The notes under the pieces were generated by a model. The model was not told the origin of the DNA and made no database searches. It worked only from the letters and a program-made list of their open reading frames with translations. From JAHDCC01 sp964551835 (GTDB taxonomy: Bacteria; Actinomycetota; Acidimicrobiia; Acidimicrobiales; SZUA-35), in NCBI GenBank assembly GCA_964551835.1, contig CAZKEM010000030.1:1-56161 (forward strand): a DNA stretch of 56,161 nt, in the 5' to 3' direction. Shown in pieces: positions 43,046-51,505 of the stretch. Every line of letters starts with the position of its first letter. The first letter of the stretch is position 1. A program made the translations under genes and the position numbers.

Positions 43046-44997
43046 ACTCCAACCCGATTCTTCTTAGGCATAAGAGTTACTGGAACGGCGGCGCCAGTGG
43101 CTAAATCTTGGCCTGTTCCCTGAGACCCTCCAGCCGGTGGCTTTGCGGACGCAACTACATGCTCGATGCCGTAGCCTGTACAGGCACCACAGTCATAACA
43201 CGGCGTCCAACGACAATCCTCCAAGCCAACTTCGGCTAACGAGTCCTGCCAGTCTTGCCATAAGAAATCTTTGTGAAGACCAGCTGAAAGGTGGTCCCAT
43301 GATTGTGCTTCATCTTCTTTGCGATGGCGATGAGCGAAGTAATCGACGTCTAATCCGCAGGCGTCCATGGCCTCGGTCCAGCGGTCGAGTTCGAACCGTT
43401 CCGACCATTCTTGAAACGTTCCACCGCTGCGCCAAACATGCTCGATGACAGCGCCGAGGCGGCGGTCACCCCTGCTGCATATTCCTTCAACCAGTGTGGC
43501 TTTCGGGTCATGCCATTTCAGGTTGACGCCTCTCATCTTTCGAGTGGCATCTTTGAGTAGGTCAACTTTGCGTTGTAGTTCTTGGCTTGTGTTCTGTCCA
43601 AACCACTGGAACGGAGTGAATGGCTTCGGCACAAATCCACCCACAGAAACGGTCACGCTGGCCCGCTTGTTATGTTTCTTGCCAAGGGCAACACAGTTCT
43701 TGGCTAGCTCGGCGATCCCCAAGGTGTCTTCATCGGTTTCAGAAGGGAGCCCAATCAGAAAGTAGAGCTTTACTCTACTCCACCCTTGGGAGTACGCCGC
43801 ATCAACGGCTTCATAGAGGTCTTCTTCACGAATCAGCTTATTGATGATCTGACGCATGCGCCATGTCCCGGCTTCGGGAGCGAAGGTTAACCCCGTGCGT
43901 TTAGCTTTTTGGAGTTGGGCCGCGATTCCAACGCCGAACGCGTCGACCCGAAGACTCGGCAGTGAAACCGACACCGGACCGCAACCAGCTTCTTCACCGT
44001 CGTCCATAATTCCGGTGACGGTGGGTTGAATATCTGAAAAATCGGCCGTCGAAAGCGACGTTAGTGAAACCTCGTCGTAGCCGGTTCGTTTCAGACCTTC
44101 AGCTACCATCGTTCGGACCTGGTCTGCTGGACGCTCCCGAACTGGCCGCGTAATCATTCCGGCTTGACAGAATCGACAGCCGCGGGTGCACCCCCGAAAA
44201 ACCTCAACATTGAGACGGTCATGTACGACTTCAGTCAAAGGAACGAGTTGTTCCTTGGGGTACGGCCACTCAGCCAAGTCAGCGATAGTGGCCTTTTCGA
44301 TGATTGCTGGCACGTCCCCGAAGCGAGGAGCTATTTGGGTCAAGTGTCCATCTTCGAAACGAGCTTCATACAAAGATGGAACGTAGACCGCTTCGACCTG
44401 AGCCAGTCGTCGAAGCAGCTCTTGTCTGGTCTCACCCGGGTCGGCATGCCACGCTGTTAACACATCGGTTATCGCCCCAACAATCTCTTCGCCATCACCT
44501 AATGCGACTACGTCAACAAAGTCGGCGACTGGTTCAGGGTTGTAGGTGCAATGTCCACCAACGACTACCAGGGTGTCGTCGACTCCCCTGTCAGCGGTCT
44601 TGATAGGGATTCCTGCCAAGTCGATGCAATTCACCATGTTGGTATAGGTCAACTCGGCCGAAAGGTTAAACGCAAGAACATCAAACTCGTGCACTGGGGT
44701 GTGGTGTTCAACCGAGAACAACGGAATGCCGTTTTCTCGCATGACGTCTTCCAGATCGATCCAAGGGGCGTAGCTGCGATCGGCTCGAGCGTCTTCGCGT
44801 TCGTTGATAATCTCGTAGAGAATCTGAAGGCCCTGGTTAGGCAACCCGACCTCGTATGTATCGGGGTACGTAAAACACCAGCTAACCAAACCCGCTTCGG
44901 GGGCTTTAGCCTTGGCACCGCCTTCGCAGCCAATATATCGCGCAGGTTTCTGCACATTCGCTAACAGCGGCTCGAGTTGAGACCATACTGATGTCAT
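43042..44997 (-). CDS. TIGR03960-family B12-binding-domain radical SAM protein
   Basis: A 651-residue enzyme. The N-terminal B12-binding-like region ('SWCFTYPDTYEVGLPNQGLQ', 'LVVVGGHCTYNPEPVADF') leads into the radical SAM core with the cluster motif 'RGCTRGCRFCQAG' (CxxxCxxC). 'TFAPEAGTWRMRQIINK' and 'VKLYFLIGLPSETDED' follow, and the C-terminal block has a second Cys cluster ('CRWTPCYDCGACTGYG'). The reaction is unknown. It is paired and coupled with the DUF2344 protein gene. Confidence 0.94.
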   Translation of the reverse strand: MTSVWSQLEPLLANVQKPARYIGCEGGAKAKAPEAGLVSWCFTYPDTYEVGLPNQGLQILYEIINEREDARADRSYAPWIDLEDVMRENGIPLFSVEHHTPVHEFDVLAFNLSAELTYTNMVNCIDLAGIPIKTADRGVDDTLVVVGGHCTYNPEPVADFVDVVALGDGEEIVGAITDVLTAWHADPGETRQELLRRLAQVEAVYVPSLYEARFEDGHLTQIAPRFGDVPAIIEKATIADLAEWPYPKEQLVPLTEVVHDRLNVEVFRGCTRGCRFCQAGMITRPVRERPADQVRTMVAEGLKRTGYDEVSLTSLSTADFSDIQPTVTGIMDDGEEAGCGPVSVSLPSLRVDAFGVGIAAQLQKAKRTGLTFAPEAGTWRMRQIINKLIREEDLYEAVDAAYSQGWSRVKLYFLIGLPSETDEDTLGIAELAKNCVALGKKHNKRASVTVSVGGFVPKPFTPFQWFGQNTSQELQRKVDLLKDATRKMRGVNLKWHDPKATLVEGICSRGDRRLGAVIEHVWRSGGTFQEWSERFELDRWTEAMDACGLDVDYFAHRHRKEDEAQSWDHLSAGLHKDFLWQDWQDSLAEVGLEDCRWTPCYDCGACTGYGIEHVVASAKPPAGGSQGTGQDLATGAAVPVTLMPKKNRVGV

Positions 44998-45119
44998 TGT
45001 TTTCTCATCCTAGCGGACTGACAGCTTCGAACGGTTGAGGCACCCCACCGAGCGAAACCACACATTCGTCGCCGGTCAGGGTTATGTGTCAGCCCAATTC
45101 TTTATGTGCGACTTGGCTA

Positions 45120-45530
45120 TCAAACCAGCTCCGGAAAGAAGATACCTATTTCGCGAGATGCAGCCTCGTTCGAGTCCGATCCGTGAACTAGGTTCTCGGT
45201 CATCTCGGTACCGAAGTCTCCGCGGATTGTACCGGGGGCAGCTTCTGCCGGGTTGGTCGCTCCCATCATTGTCCTGACGATAGCGTATGTGTCTTCTGGA
45301 CCTTCGAGAACGGCGACGAAGGCTGGGCTGCGACTCATGAAGGCAACGAGGCTGTCGTAGAACCCTTTACCGACATGTTCGGCGTAGTGCTCACCAAGCG
45401 TCTCAGCGTCTAGTAACCGAAGTTCACCGGCTACTAGTTTGAGCCCTTTGTCTTCAAAGCGCCCCAATATTTCACCGACGTATCCGCGTTCTACGGCGTC
45501 GGGCTTGCAAATAATAAATGTTTTAGCCAC
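45120..45530 (-). CDS. ndk: Nucleoside-diphosphate kinase
   Basis: 136 residues from GTG 45530, giving 'VAKTFIICKPDAVERGYVGEI', the standard NDK start and length. In-frame ATGs at 45548 and 45650 lie upstream without an NDK-like sequence. The 'VYAIVRTMMGATNPAEAAPGTIRGDFG' region (in part 'MMGATNPAEAAPGTIRGDFG') and catalytic His in 'ENLVHGSDSNEAASREIGIFF' are intact. It transfers the gamma phosphate between nucleotides. Its stop lies about 120 bases from the TIGR03960 gene start. Confidence 0.93.
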   Translation of the reverse strand: MAKTFIICKPDAVERGYVGEILGRFEDKGLKLVAGELRLLDAETLGEHYAEHVGKGFYDSLVAFMSRSPAFVAVLEGPEDTYAIVRTMMGATNPAEAAPGTIRGDFGTEMTENLVHGSDSNEAASREIGIFFPELV

Positions 45531-45686
45531 GTAGAGGAATGTAGCCATGTTTCGTTGCCAATCTGGCTCATCGAGAAAAAAATACTTCGGCGTTGCCAGC
45601 CCACCGACTCTCAGGGAACCTCGCTCCATCGATGTATTTCGAGGGCACATCGAAAACGGGCCGTGGTTCTACTCGCTGGTCACAAG

Positions 45687-46412
45687 TTACTGAAACTGCT
45701 GAGCAGGTCCAAAGTCGCAGGTTTCAACCGTCAACCGCCCAGCTGTCTCGGCTAGACACAAAGTTGGGTCGCCGGCGTTCCGCAAAACAATTGCCGTGTT
45801 CGTCTCGATCTGCCAATCCTGTTGTGGTGTCCCGTCGCAAGCGTTTTGGGTAACGTCGGTACCAACACCGCCAGCGGCACTGAAACACAGGTTATCGGCC
45901 ATCTCCGCCTGAAACTGGATCGTTGCATTGGGAGCGGTAGTCTCGGTCCCAACGAAGGCTTGAGCGGCCGACGAGTCGCAAGCAGCTGTGACGACAGCTG
46001 ACCCATCGGTATCTGGTGTTTCAGATGTAAAGCACGAACCTGTCGTTGTATTAAAAAGGCCGGCATTTAGAACCGTCGCGGCACCAGGCCCAACCCCCGG
46101 AACACCAGGATCAACTGGGCCGGGATCACCGTCGGGCGGCTGCGGTAACCAATCCGGCTCATCTGGAAGGTCGTTGGGTATCAACTCATTCTCAAGACGC
46201 GGCGAACCAATATCCTCACTGGTAGCCTCAAGGTACGCTCCCGAAGTATCGCTTAATGCCCCGATGGCCCCAATCGAGACAGTTACCACGAGCCCGACGA
46301 GCAATCCGTATTCGGCTAAGGTCGCGCCTCTCTCAGATTGTTGTTGAGCGTCTACGTCGCGAGATCCCGCCCTTGAGGGCACTAGTGAACGTAGTAGGGT
46401 CCGAACTGCCAT
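45687..46412 (-). CDS. Flp-type (class IVb) pilin fused to a ricin-B-like beta-trefoil domain
   Basis: A 241-residue fusion. Residues 27-53 are a class IVb prepilin N-terminus: 'ERG-ATLAEYGLLVG', with predicted cleavage after Gly29, Glu at +5 and Tyr at +6, then a hydrophobic helix. A Pro/Asp/Gly-rich linker covers ~72-108. Residues ~120-241 form three ricin-type repeats, each with a Cys pair and a 'Q-x-F/W' end: 'AACDSSAAQAF', 'NACDGTPQQDW', 'ETCDFGPAQQF'. Ricin-B folds bind sugars, so the product may be a pilus-tip or surface lectin. Proline-linked pilin-lectin fusions are not a standard annotation. It is cleaved by a prepilin peptidase not seen here. Confidence 0.85.
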   Translation of the reverse strand: MAVRTLLRSLVPSRAGSRDVDAQQQSERGATLAEYGLLVGLVVTVSIGAIGALSDTSGAYLEATSEDIGSPRLENELIPNDLPDEPDWLPQPPDGDPGPVDPGVPGVGPGAATVLNAGLFNTTTGSCFTSETPDTDGSAVVTAACDSSAAQAFVGTETTAPNATIQFQAEMADNLCFSAAGGVGTDVTQNACDGTPQQDWQIETNTAIVLRNAGDPTLCLAETAGRLTVETCDFGPAQQFQ

Positions 46413-46477
46413 AGGTCTTCAGTCGGCTCAACGGTCCTCTGACTTGACCGTTTAGGTGGCAATCATCAGCAGTTCTG

Positions 46478-46509
46478 GCCGCTACTAGGTCTCCCGACCT
46501 GCTAGCGGC
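46478..46509 (-). terminator. Long hairpin overlapping the folC stop
   Basis: GCCGCTACTAGGTC (46478-46491) pairs with GACCTGCTAGCGGC (46496-46509) over 14 positions with one mismatch and one G-T pair, loop TCCC. The folC stop is inside the stem. There is no U tract on the minus strand, so it may be a 3'-end protecting or Rho-linked structure. Confidence 0.5.
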
Positions 46510-47857
46510 TCGTATTTTCGATCGAGGTCATCAGTGACCCTCGAATATCGCCGAGCAAGTAAAGACTGCCCGCCACAAAGACAAGATCTTCAGGCGCGGT
46601 GACCGCCAACGCTCGTTCGAACGCGGCTACCGGGTTGGGGACAACCTCAGGGTCGAGATCGAGCGATTCTGCAACCGCGCCTAATTCTTCGGCTGGCAAC
46701 GCCCTCGACCAGGAAGGCTGGGTACAAATAACTGCATCGAAGCGTTCGGCTTCAAGTGCGGTAAGCATCTCTTCTGGGTCCTTGCCCCGCAATAATCCGA
46801 CGACTAGCAAGCGGGAGCCGACCCGAGCAAACTCTGAATTCAGCGTCGAAATTGCTGCTCGGGCTCCATGAATATTATGGGCGCCGTCCAAAATGATCGT
46901 CGGCTCACGGCTGACCACCTCGAAACGGCCAGGCAGCTCCAAGGTCGCTAACGCCGTATCGACGAGCATGTCATCCACTGGACGGGAGAAAAACGCTTCC
47001 ACTGCAGCCAACGCGGTCGCAAGATTTTGGGTCTGATGACACCCATGAAACGGAACAAAGACTTGACTGTATTTCGCAGACGGCGTCCGGATATCGACTA
47101 GTCGACCGCCTACGGCCATCTCGTTTTGCTCAAGGTCAAAATCGGTCCCGTACTGCCACACGTCGATTGATTCGCGCTCGGTAAAATGGTGAAGCTGGTC
47201 GCCCATGTCGGAACCGACAATCACATGCGAGCCGGACTTAATAATGCCAGATTTCTCGGACGCTATCGCGTCCCGCCACCCGACGGCTCCTGACGTGTGA
47301 TCTTTGCCAATATTCGTTATGACCGCTACATCCGAGTCGATCACATTGGTGGCATCGTGGGTGCCCAACATGCCGACTTCGACAACTGCAATATCGACGG
47401 CAATTTCCGCGAACCAGACAAAGGCAGCCGCAGTCAAGTATTCGAAACGAGTCGGCTTACCCTCCAAGAGCGGCTCGACCGAGGCCAGCAGCGAAAGAAC
47501 CCTCGCCAGGTCCTCGTCGGGTATGGGGTCCGCGCCCCAACTAATTCGTTCGTTTATTCGATGAAGGTCCGGACTCGTATAGAGACCGACCGACAACTCG
47601 GTCGTGGCCAAAATCGCAGCTGCCATACGACCCGTTGACCCTTTGCCATTTGTGCCAGTGATATGAAGCGACTTAAACGCTTCATGGGGATTTCCTAGGG
47701 CTGCTAGAAGCTCTCGCATTGGGGCGAGAGTCAAACCTTCAACCGCTCCCGCTTCGGGCAGCTTGGAACGGGCAGACTCCGTCGGCCCGGAACCCGGCCG
47801 GGCTCCCTCAAAACTAATGTGACTGTCAAGCCAATTGATAGCTGCACGGATGTCCAA
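46502..47857 (-). CDS. folC: Folylpolyglutamate synthase / dihydrofolate synthase
   Basis: A 451-residue Mur-ligase-fold enzyme that adds glutamate to folates. 'LHITGTNGKGSTGRMAAAIL' is the ATP P-loop, 'GLYTSPDLHRINERISWGAD' the folate-binding loop, and 'VGMLGTHDATNVIDSDVAVITNIGKDH' (in part 'EVGMLGTHDATNVID') the metal region. 'FHGCHQTQNLATALAA' and 'TIILDGAHNIHGARAAI' complete the family. It lies directly downstream of clpX, as in many actinobacteria where folC follows clpX-valS. Confidence 0.94.
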   Translation of the reverse strand: MDIRAAINWLDSHISFEGARPGSGPTESARSKLPEAGAVEGLTLAPMRELLAALGNPHEAFKSLHITGTNGKGSTGRMAAAILATTELSVGLYTSPDLHRINERISWGADPIPDEDLARVLSLLASVEPLLEGKPTRFEYLTAAAFVWFAEIAVDIAVVEVGMLGTHDATNVIDSDVAVITNIGKDHTSGAVGWRDAIASEKSGIIKSGSHVIVGSDMGDQLHHFTERESIDVWQYGTDFDLEQNEMAVGGRLVDIRTPSAKYSQVFVPFHGCHQTQNLATALAAVEAFFSRPVDDMLVDTALATLELPGRFEVVSREPTIILDGAHNIHGARAAISTLNSEFARVGSRLLVVGLLRGKDPEEMLTALEAERFDAVICTQPSWSRALPAEELGAVAESLDLDPEVVPNPVAAFERALAVTAPEDLVFVAGSLYLLGDIRGSLMTSIENTSR

Positions 47858-47869
47858 TGCGTTATCGAT

Positions 47870-49132
47870 CTAAGATGCCGCTCGCTCATCGGATGACGAG
47901 CCGGTAATCAACTTTGGAGGCGTGCCTTCTAAAACCGTCGACTCTTCGATCACGCAACGGTCGATATCGTCTCGGCTGGGTACGTCATACATCACCTCGA
48001 GCAACACCTCTTCTAGCACAGCTCTCAGCCCACGAGCCCCGGTGCCTCGGGCGAGCGCCTTGTTGGCGATCGCCCCGCATGCGGCATCGGTGAATTCGAG
48101 CTTGACGTCTTCCATGTCGAAGAACTTTTGATACTGCTTCGTCAACGCGTTCTTTGGCTCGACGAGGATTTTGACCAACGCTTCGAGGCTCAAGTTGTTG
48201 ACGGTTCCAAGTACGGGAAGACGACCGACGAACTCTGGGATAAGCCCGAACTTGAGCAAATCCTCCGGTTGTACTTGCGAGAAAATTTCGTCGTCAGGTA
48301 TCTCAGCCGAATCGGTAACCCCCGACTGGCTGAAACCGATGGCTTTTGTGCCGATTCTGGCTTTGATGATGTCTTCAATTCCAGCGAACGCGCCGCCACA
48401 GATGAACAGTATCCCTGAAGTGTCAATCTGGATAAAGTCTTGATGGGGGTGCTTGCGTCCGCCTTGCGGTGGAACCGATGCAACTGAACCTTCGAGGATT
48501 TTCAAGAGCGCCTGCTGAACGCCTTCACCAGAGACATCACGGGTGATCGACGGATTCTCAGCCTTTCGGGCTATCTTGTCGATCTCGTCCAGATAGATAA
48601 TTCCGGTCTCGGCCCGCTTAACGTCAAAGTCAGCTGCCTGAATTAGCTTTAGGAGAATATTTTCAACGTCTTCGCCAACGTAGCCCGCTTCGGTCAGAGC
48701 CGTCGCGTCAGCTATTGCAAACGGCACGTTCAACATTCGGGCCAACGTCTGAGCAAGAAGAGTCTTACCACAACCGGTCGGTCCGATTAGTAAAATGTTT
48801 GACTTTGCGAGCTCAACATCTACACCGGGCTGGGTTGCATGCTGAACTCTTTTGTAATGGTTGTAAACCGCTACAGACAGCATTTTCTTCGCGGCATCTT
48901 GGCCCACGATGTATTCGTCTAAGAATTGGTGAATTTCTCGAGGCTTGAGAAGTTCTTCGAAACTAACTTCGGTACTTTCGGAAAGCTCTTCTTCGATAAT
49001 TTCGTTGCAAAGGTCGATGCACTCATCGCAGATGTAGACGCCGGGGCCTGCGATAAGTTTCTTGACCTGTTTTTGTGTTTTCCCGCAAAACGAACATTTG
49101 AGCAGTTCGCCTCCCTCACCAAACTTTGCCAC
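47870..49132 (-). CDS. clpX: ClpX ATPase, specificity subunit of ClpXP
   Basis: A 420-residue AAA+ unfoldase. The N-terminal zinc-binding domain has 'CSFCGKTQKQV' and 'YICDECIDLC'. Walker A is 'LLIGPTGCGKTLLAQTLA', the pore region is 'GYVGEDVENILLKL', Walker B 'IIYLDEIDKIARK', then 'RDVSGEGVQQALLKILEG', and the IGF-type loop region 'KIGTKAIGF' is seen as 'ARIGTKAIGFSQ'. It feeds substrates to ClpP, encoded just upstream. Gene order tig-clpP-clpX is the conserved one. Confidence 0.97.
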   Translation of the reverse strand: MAKFGEGGELLKCSFCGKTQKQVKKLIAGPGVYICDECIDLCNEIIEEELSESTEVSFEELLKPREIHQFLDEYIVGQDAAKKMLSVAVYNHYKRVQHATQPGVDVELAKSNILLIGPTGCGKTLLAQTLARMLNVPFAIADATALTEAGYVGEDVENILLKLIQAADFDVKRAETGIIYLDEIDKIARKAENPSITRDVSGEGVQQALLKILEGSVASVPPQGGRKHPHQDFIQIDTSGILFICGGAFAGIEDIIKARIGTKAIGFSQSGVTDSAEIPDDEIFSQVQPEDLLKFGLIPEFVGRLPVLGTVNNLSLEALVKILVEPKNALTKQYQKFFDMEDVKLEFTDAACGAIANKALARGTGARGLRAVLEEVLLEVMYDVPSRDDIDRCVIEESTVLEGTPPKLITGSSSDERAAS

Positions 49133-49150
49133 GAGACTTACTCCCCCTAG

Positions 49151-49798
49151 TTACGAGCCGACGGCACGGATTGGACCAGACGTATCGGTCGCATCCCGCT
49201 CTTCAATAACCTCGTCAATAATGCCATATTCCTTGGCTTCGGTCGCCGTCATCACGAAATCTCTGTCAGTGTCCTTCGCTATTTGTTCGACGTCTTGTTC
49301 GGTATGACGAGCAAGAACAGTTTCCAACGAGGATTTGATTCTGTCAATCTCATTGGCTGCAATTTCTAGATCCGAGACCTGGCCTTGGGCACCCGTATAT
49401 GGCTGATGCAGCAAAATACGTGCATTAGGTAACGCTAAGCGCTTGCCTTTTGTACCGGCAGCTAAAAGAATCGCCGCAGCGGACGCCGCTTGACCAAAGC
49501 AGATCGTCGTCACATCCGCTTTTATGTATTGGATGGTGTCGTAGATGGCAAACATGGCGTTAATATCTCCGCCCGGAGAGTTGATGTACAAGCTGATGTC
49601 TCGGTCAGGATTCTCTGACTCAAGGTGCAGCAGCTGAGCACAAATCACGTTTGCGATCACATCTTCGATAGGTGTTCCTAGAAAGATAATATTGTCTTTG
49701 AGCAGGCGAGAATAGATGTCTGAGTAGCGCTCCCCTTGACTGGTCTTTTCAAAGACAGTGGGAATCGTATAGCTAGCTTGTGGAGCTTGAGATATCAC
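49151..49798 (-). CDS. clpP: ATP-dependent Clp protease proteolytic subunit
   Basis: A 215-residue serine protease. The catalytic Ser is in 'ICFGQAASAAAILLAAG', His in 'ARILLHQPY', and Asp in 'DTDRDFVMTATEAKEYGI'. 'LYINSPGGDINAMFAIYDT' forms the oxyanion region. The usual 'GQAASMGA' reads 'GQAASAAA', a mild variation that keeps the Ser. It overlaps tig by four bases and precedes clpX by 18. Only one clpP is in the window, whereas many actinobacteria have tandem clpP1-clpP2. Confidence 0.96.
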   Translation of the reverse strand: MISQAPQASYTIPTVFEKTSQGERYSDIYSRLLKDNIIFLGTPIEDVIANVICAQLLHLESENPDRDISLYINSPGGDINAMFAIYDTIQYIKADVTTICFGQAASAAAILLAAGTKGKRLALPNARILLHQPYTGAQGQVSDLEIAANEIDRIKSSLETVLARHTEQDVEQIAKDTDRDFVMTATEAKEYGIIDEVIEERDATDTSGPIRAVGS

Positions 49799-51180
49799 TC
49801 GGCGTTATCCTCTGCGGTTTGGTCCTCAGTCTGAGGTTCTTCTGTTTCTTGGGCTTTTGCTTCAAGAAGTTTGAGCTCTTCGGGGTCGACTTCGTTGCCT
49901 TCGTCGTCCACCATCTTCACTGTATCAATCAACCATTCAAGGGTCTTAGATTTCAGGATGTCAGCCTTGATAGTCGACAGTTGTCCTGCCTTCTCAAAAT
50001 CGGCGTGAACTTCTTCTCCCGACTTCTGGACCTGAACACCAATCCTTTCAAACTCTTCGGTGAGTTCTTCTTCTGACACGTCGATCGATTCCGTCGAAGC
50101 AATTGACCGGAGCGCCAAGTCGACCTTAGCCGATACCTGTGCCGAGCCACGAAGCTGACCGAAGAAATCTTCCTGGCTTTGGCCGCTGAATTGAAGGTAC
50201 TGTTCAAAGTCGAGGCCTTGACCCTGCAACCGTTGCGCCATCTCTTGCATGCGATTTTCCAACTCATGCTCAACCATGGCGTCAGGAAGTTCCTCGTCTT
50301 CGACGAGCCCAGCGACGGCTTCGGCTAGGTTGTTTCGTCTCGCTACGCCGCCCTGATTTATTCGCATTTCTGAGAACTTCTCATGATAGTTTTCCCAAAG
50401 CTCTTTGTACGTTTCGAACTCACTGTTTTCTTTGACCCATTCATCTGTCGGCTCTGGGAGTACGGTCTCCTGAACCTCTGTGACACTTATGGCCAATAGG
50501 ATCGGCTCTTCTTCGGTTTCGTCTGGGTGCTTGGCCGAAATTTCGAGGTCATCACCAGCGGTGACACCGACAATAGCTTCGTCGACTTCGGGCAACATGC
50601 CGCCACTCCCGACCTCGTATACATAGTCATCGGTGGTCATCCCCGCGATTTCTTCACCATCATGAGTGGTTACGAGGTTCATCTTTATGCGGTCGCCTTC
50701 GACCGAGGCCCGGTCGACGGGGACCAGGTCGGAGAACTGTTGACGCATTTGGTCGATCGCGTCTTCGATATCTTTGTCGGTAACCTTAAGCGACGGCACT
50801 TCGACTTCAAGATCGGCATAGCCATCGACTTCGACCGTTGGCCGTATCTGAACAACAGCATCAAACTCGACTGGCCCTTCGGTATGGCCGGAAACGATTT
50901 CGAACTCGGGAGCGGCAATCACATCCACGTCATGCTCTATAACAGCTTCGGCGTAGTAAGTGGGCAGCGCGGTCCGAAACGCCTCTTGGCGGGCGTGGTC
51001 GGTTCCGATCCGTGCCTCGAGAACTTTACGTGGCGCCTTACCTTTACGGAAGCCGGGGAGCTTCACATCTTTGGCTAGCGCACGGAAGGCAGAATCGAGA
51101 TCTTTATCGAACTCGGTCTCATCAACCTCGACGTTTAGTTTGACTTTGTTATCTTCTTGGGGTTCTACAGACGATTTCAC
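49795..51180 (-). CDS. tig: Trigger factor chaperone
   Basis: A 461-residue ribosome-bound chaperone and peptidyl-prolyl isomerase. The ribosome-binding signature is 'LPGFRKGKAPRKVLEARIG'. The FKBP-like PPIase domain lies at about 155-240 ('VDRASVEGDRIKMNL'), and the C-terminal arms extend to the acidic tail ending 'QTAEDNAE'. It is the first gene of the tig-clpP-clpX-folC unit, 78 bases from the divergent tRNA-Pro. Confidence 0.96.
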   Translation of the reverse strand: MKSSVEPQEDNKVKLNVEVDETEFDKDLDSAFRALAKDVKLPGFRKGKAPRKVLEARIGTDHARQEAFRTALPTYYAEAVIEHDVDVIAAPEFEIVSGHTEGPVEFDAVVQIRPTVEVDGYADLEVEVPSLKVTDKDIEDAIDQMRQQFSDLVPVDRASVEGDRIKMNLVTTHDGEEIAGMTTDDYVYEVGSGGMLPEVDEAIVGVTAGDDLEISAKHPDETEEEPILLAISVTEVQETVLPEPTDEWVKENSEFETYKELWENYHEKFSEMRINQGGVARRNNLAEAVAGLVEDEELPDAMVEHELENRMQEMAQRLQGQGLDFEQYLQFSGQSQEDFFGQLRGSAQVSAKVDLALRSIASTESIDVSEEELTEEFERIGVQVQKSGEEVHADFEKAGQLSTIKADILKSKTLEWLIDTVKMVDDEGNEVDPEELKLLEAKAQETEEPQTEDQTAEDNAE

Positions 51181-51257
51181 TCTGTGAAGTGTAACGGTGT
51201 GAAGAAAACTATGCGTCGACTGAACAATACTCGGTTAGTATGTTCATTCACACGAAA

Positions 51258-51332
51258 CGGGGCGTAGCTTAGCTTGGCTAAAGCGCCTGCTTTGGGAGCA
51301 GGAGATCGAGAGTTCGAATCCCTCCGCCCCGA
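51258..51332 (+). tRNA. tRNA-Pro (anticodon TGG)
   Basis: A 75-nt cloverleaf: acceptor CGGGGCG with CGCCCCG, D-arm 'AGCTTAGCTTGGCTAAAGC', anticodon stem CCTGC/GCAGG around loop TTTGGGA (anticodon TGG), T-arm with AGTTCGAATCC. Discriminator A, no encoded CCA. Confidence 0.96.
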
Positions 51333-51340
51333 CAACGTGC

Positions 51341-51387
51341 AACAAGGCCAGGACCTCTTTTGCAGACGGTCCTGGCCTTGTTACTTT
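51341..51387 (+). terminator. Rho-independent terminator after tRNA-Pro
   Basis: AACAAGGCCAGGACC (51341-51355) and its exact complement (51368-51382) form a 15-bp stem with a 12-nt loop, followed by ACTTTTC. It starts 9 bases after the tRNA. Confidence 0.85.
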
Positions 51388-51505
51388 TCGACCTAAACCA
51401 CCGAGAAGAATCTTTCCGCTCGTTTCTCCAGCTCAGACATTAACAAGGTCCTAACTTGGGGTCTTTGACTTCTGAGCAACTCAAGTTGGCGGTAGATTGG
51501 TCGCC

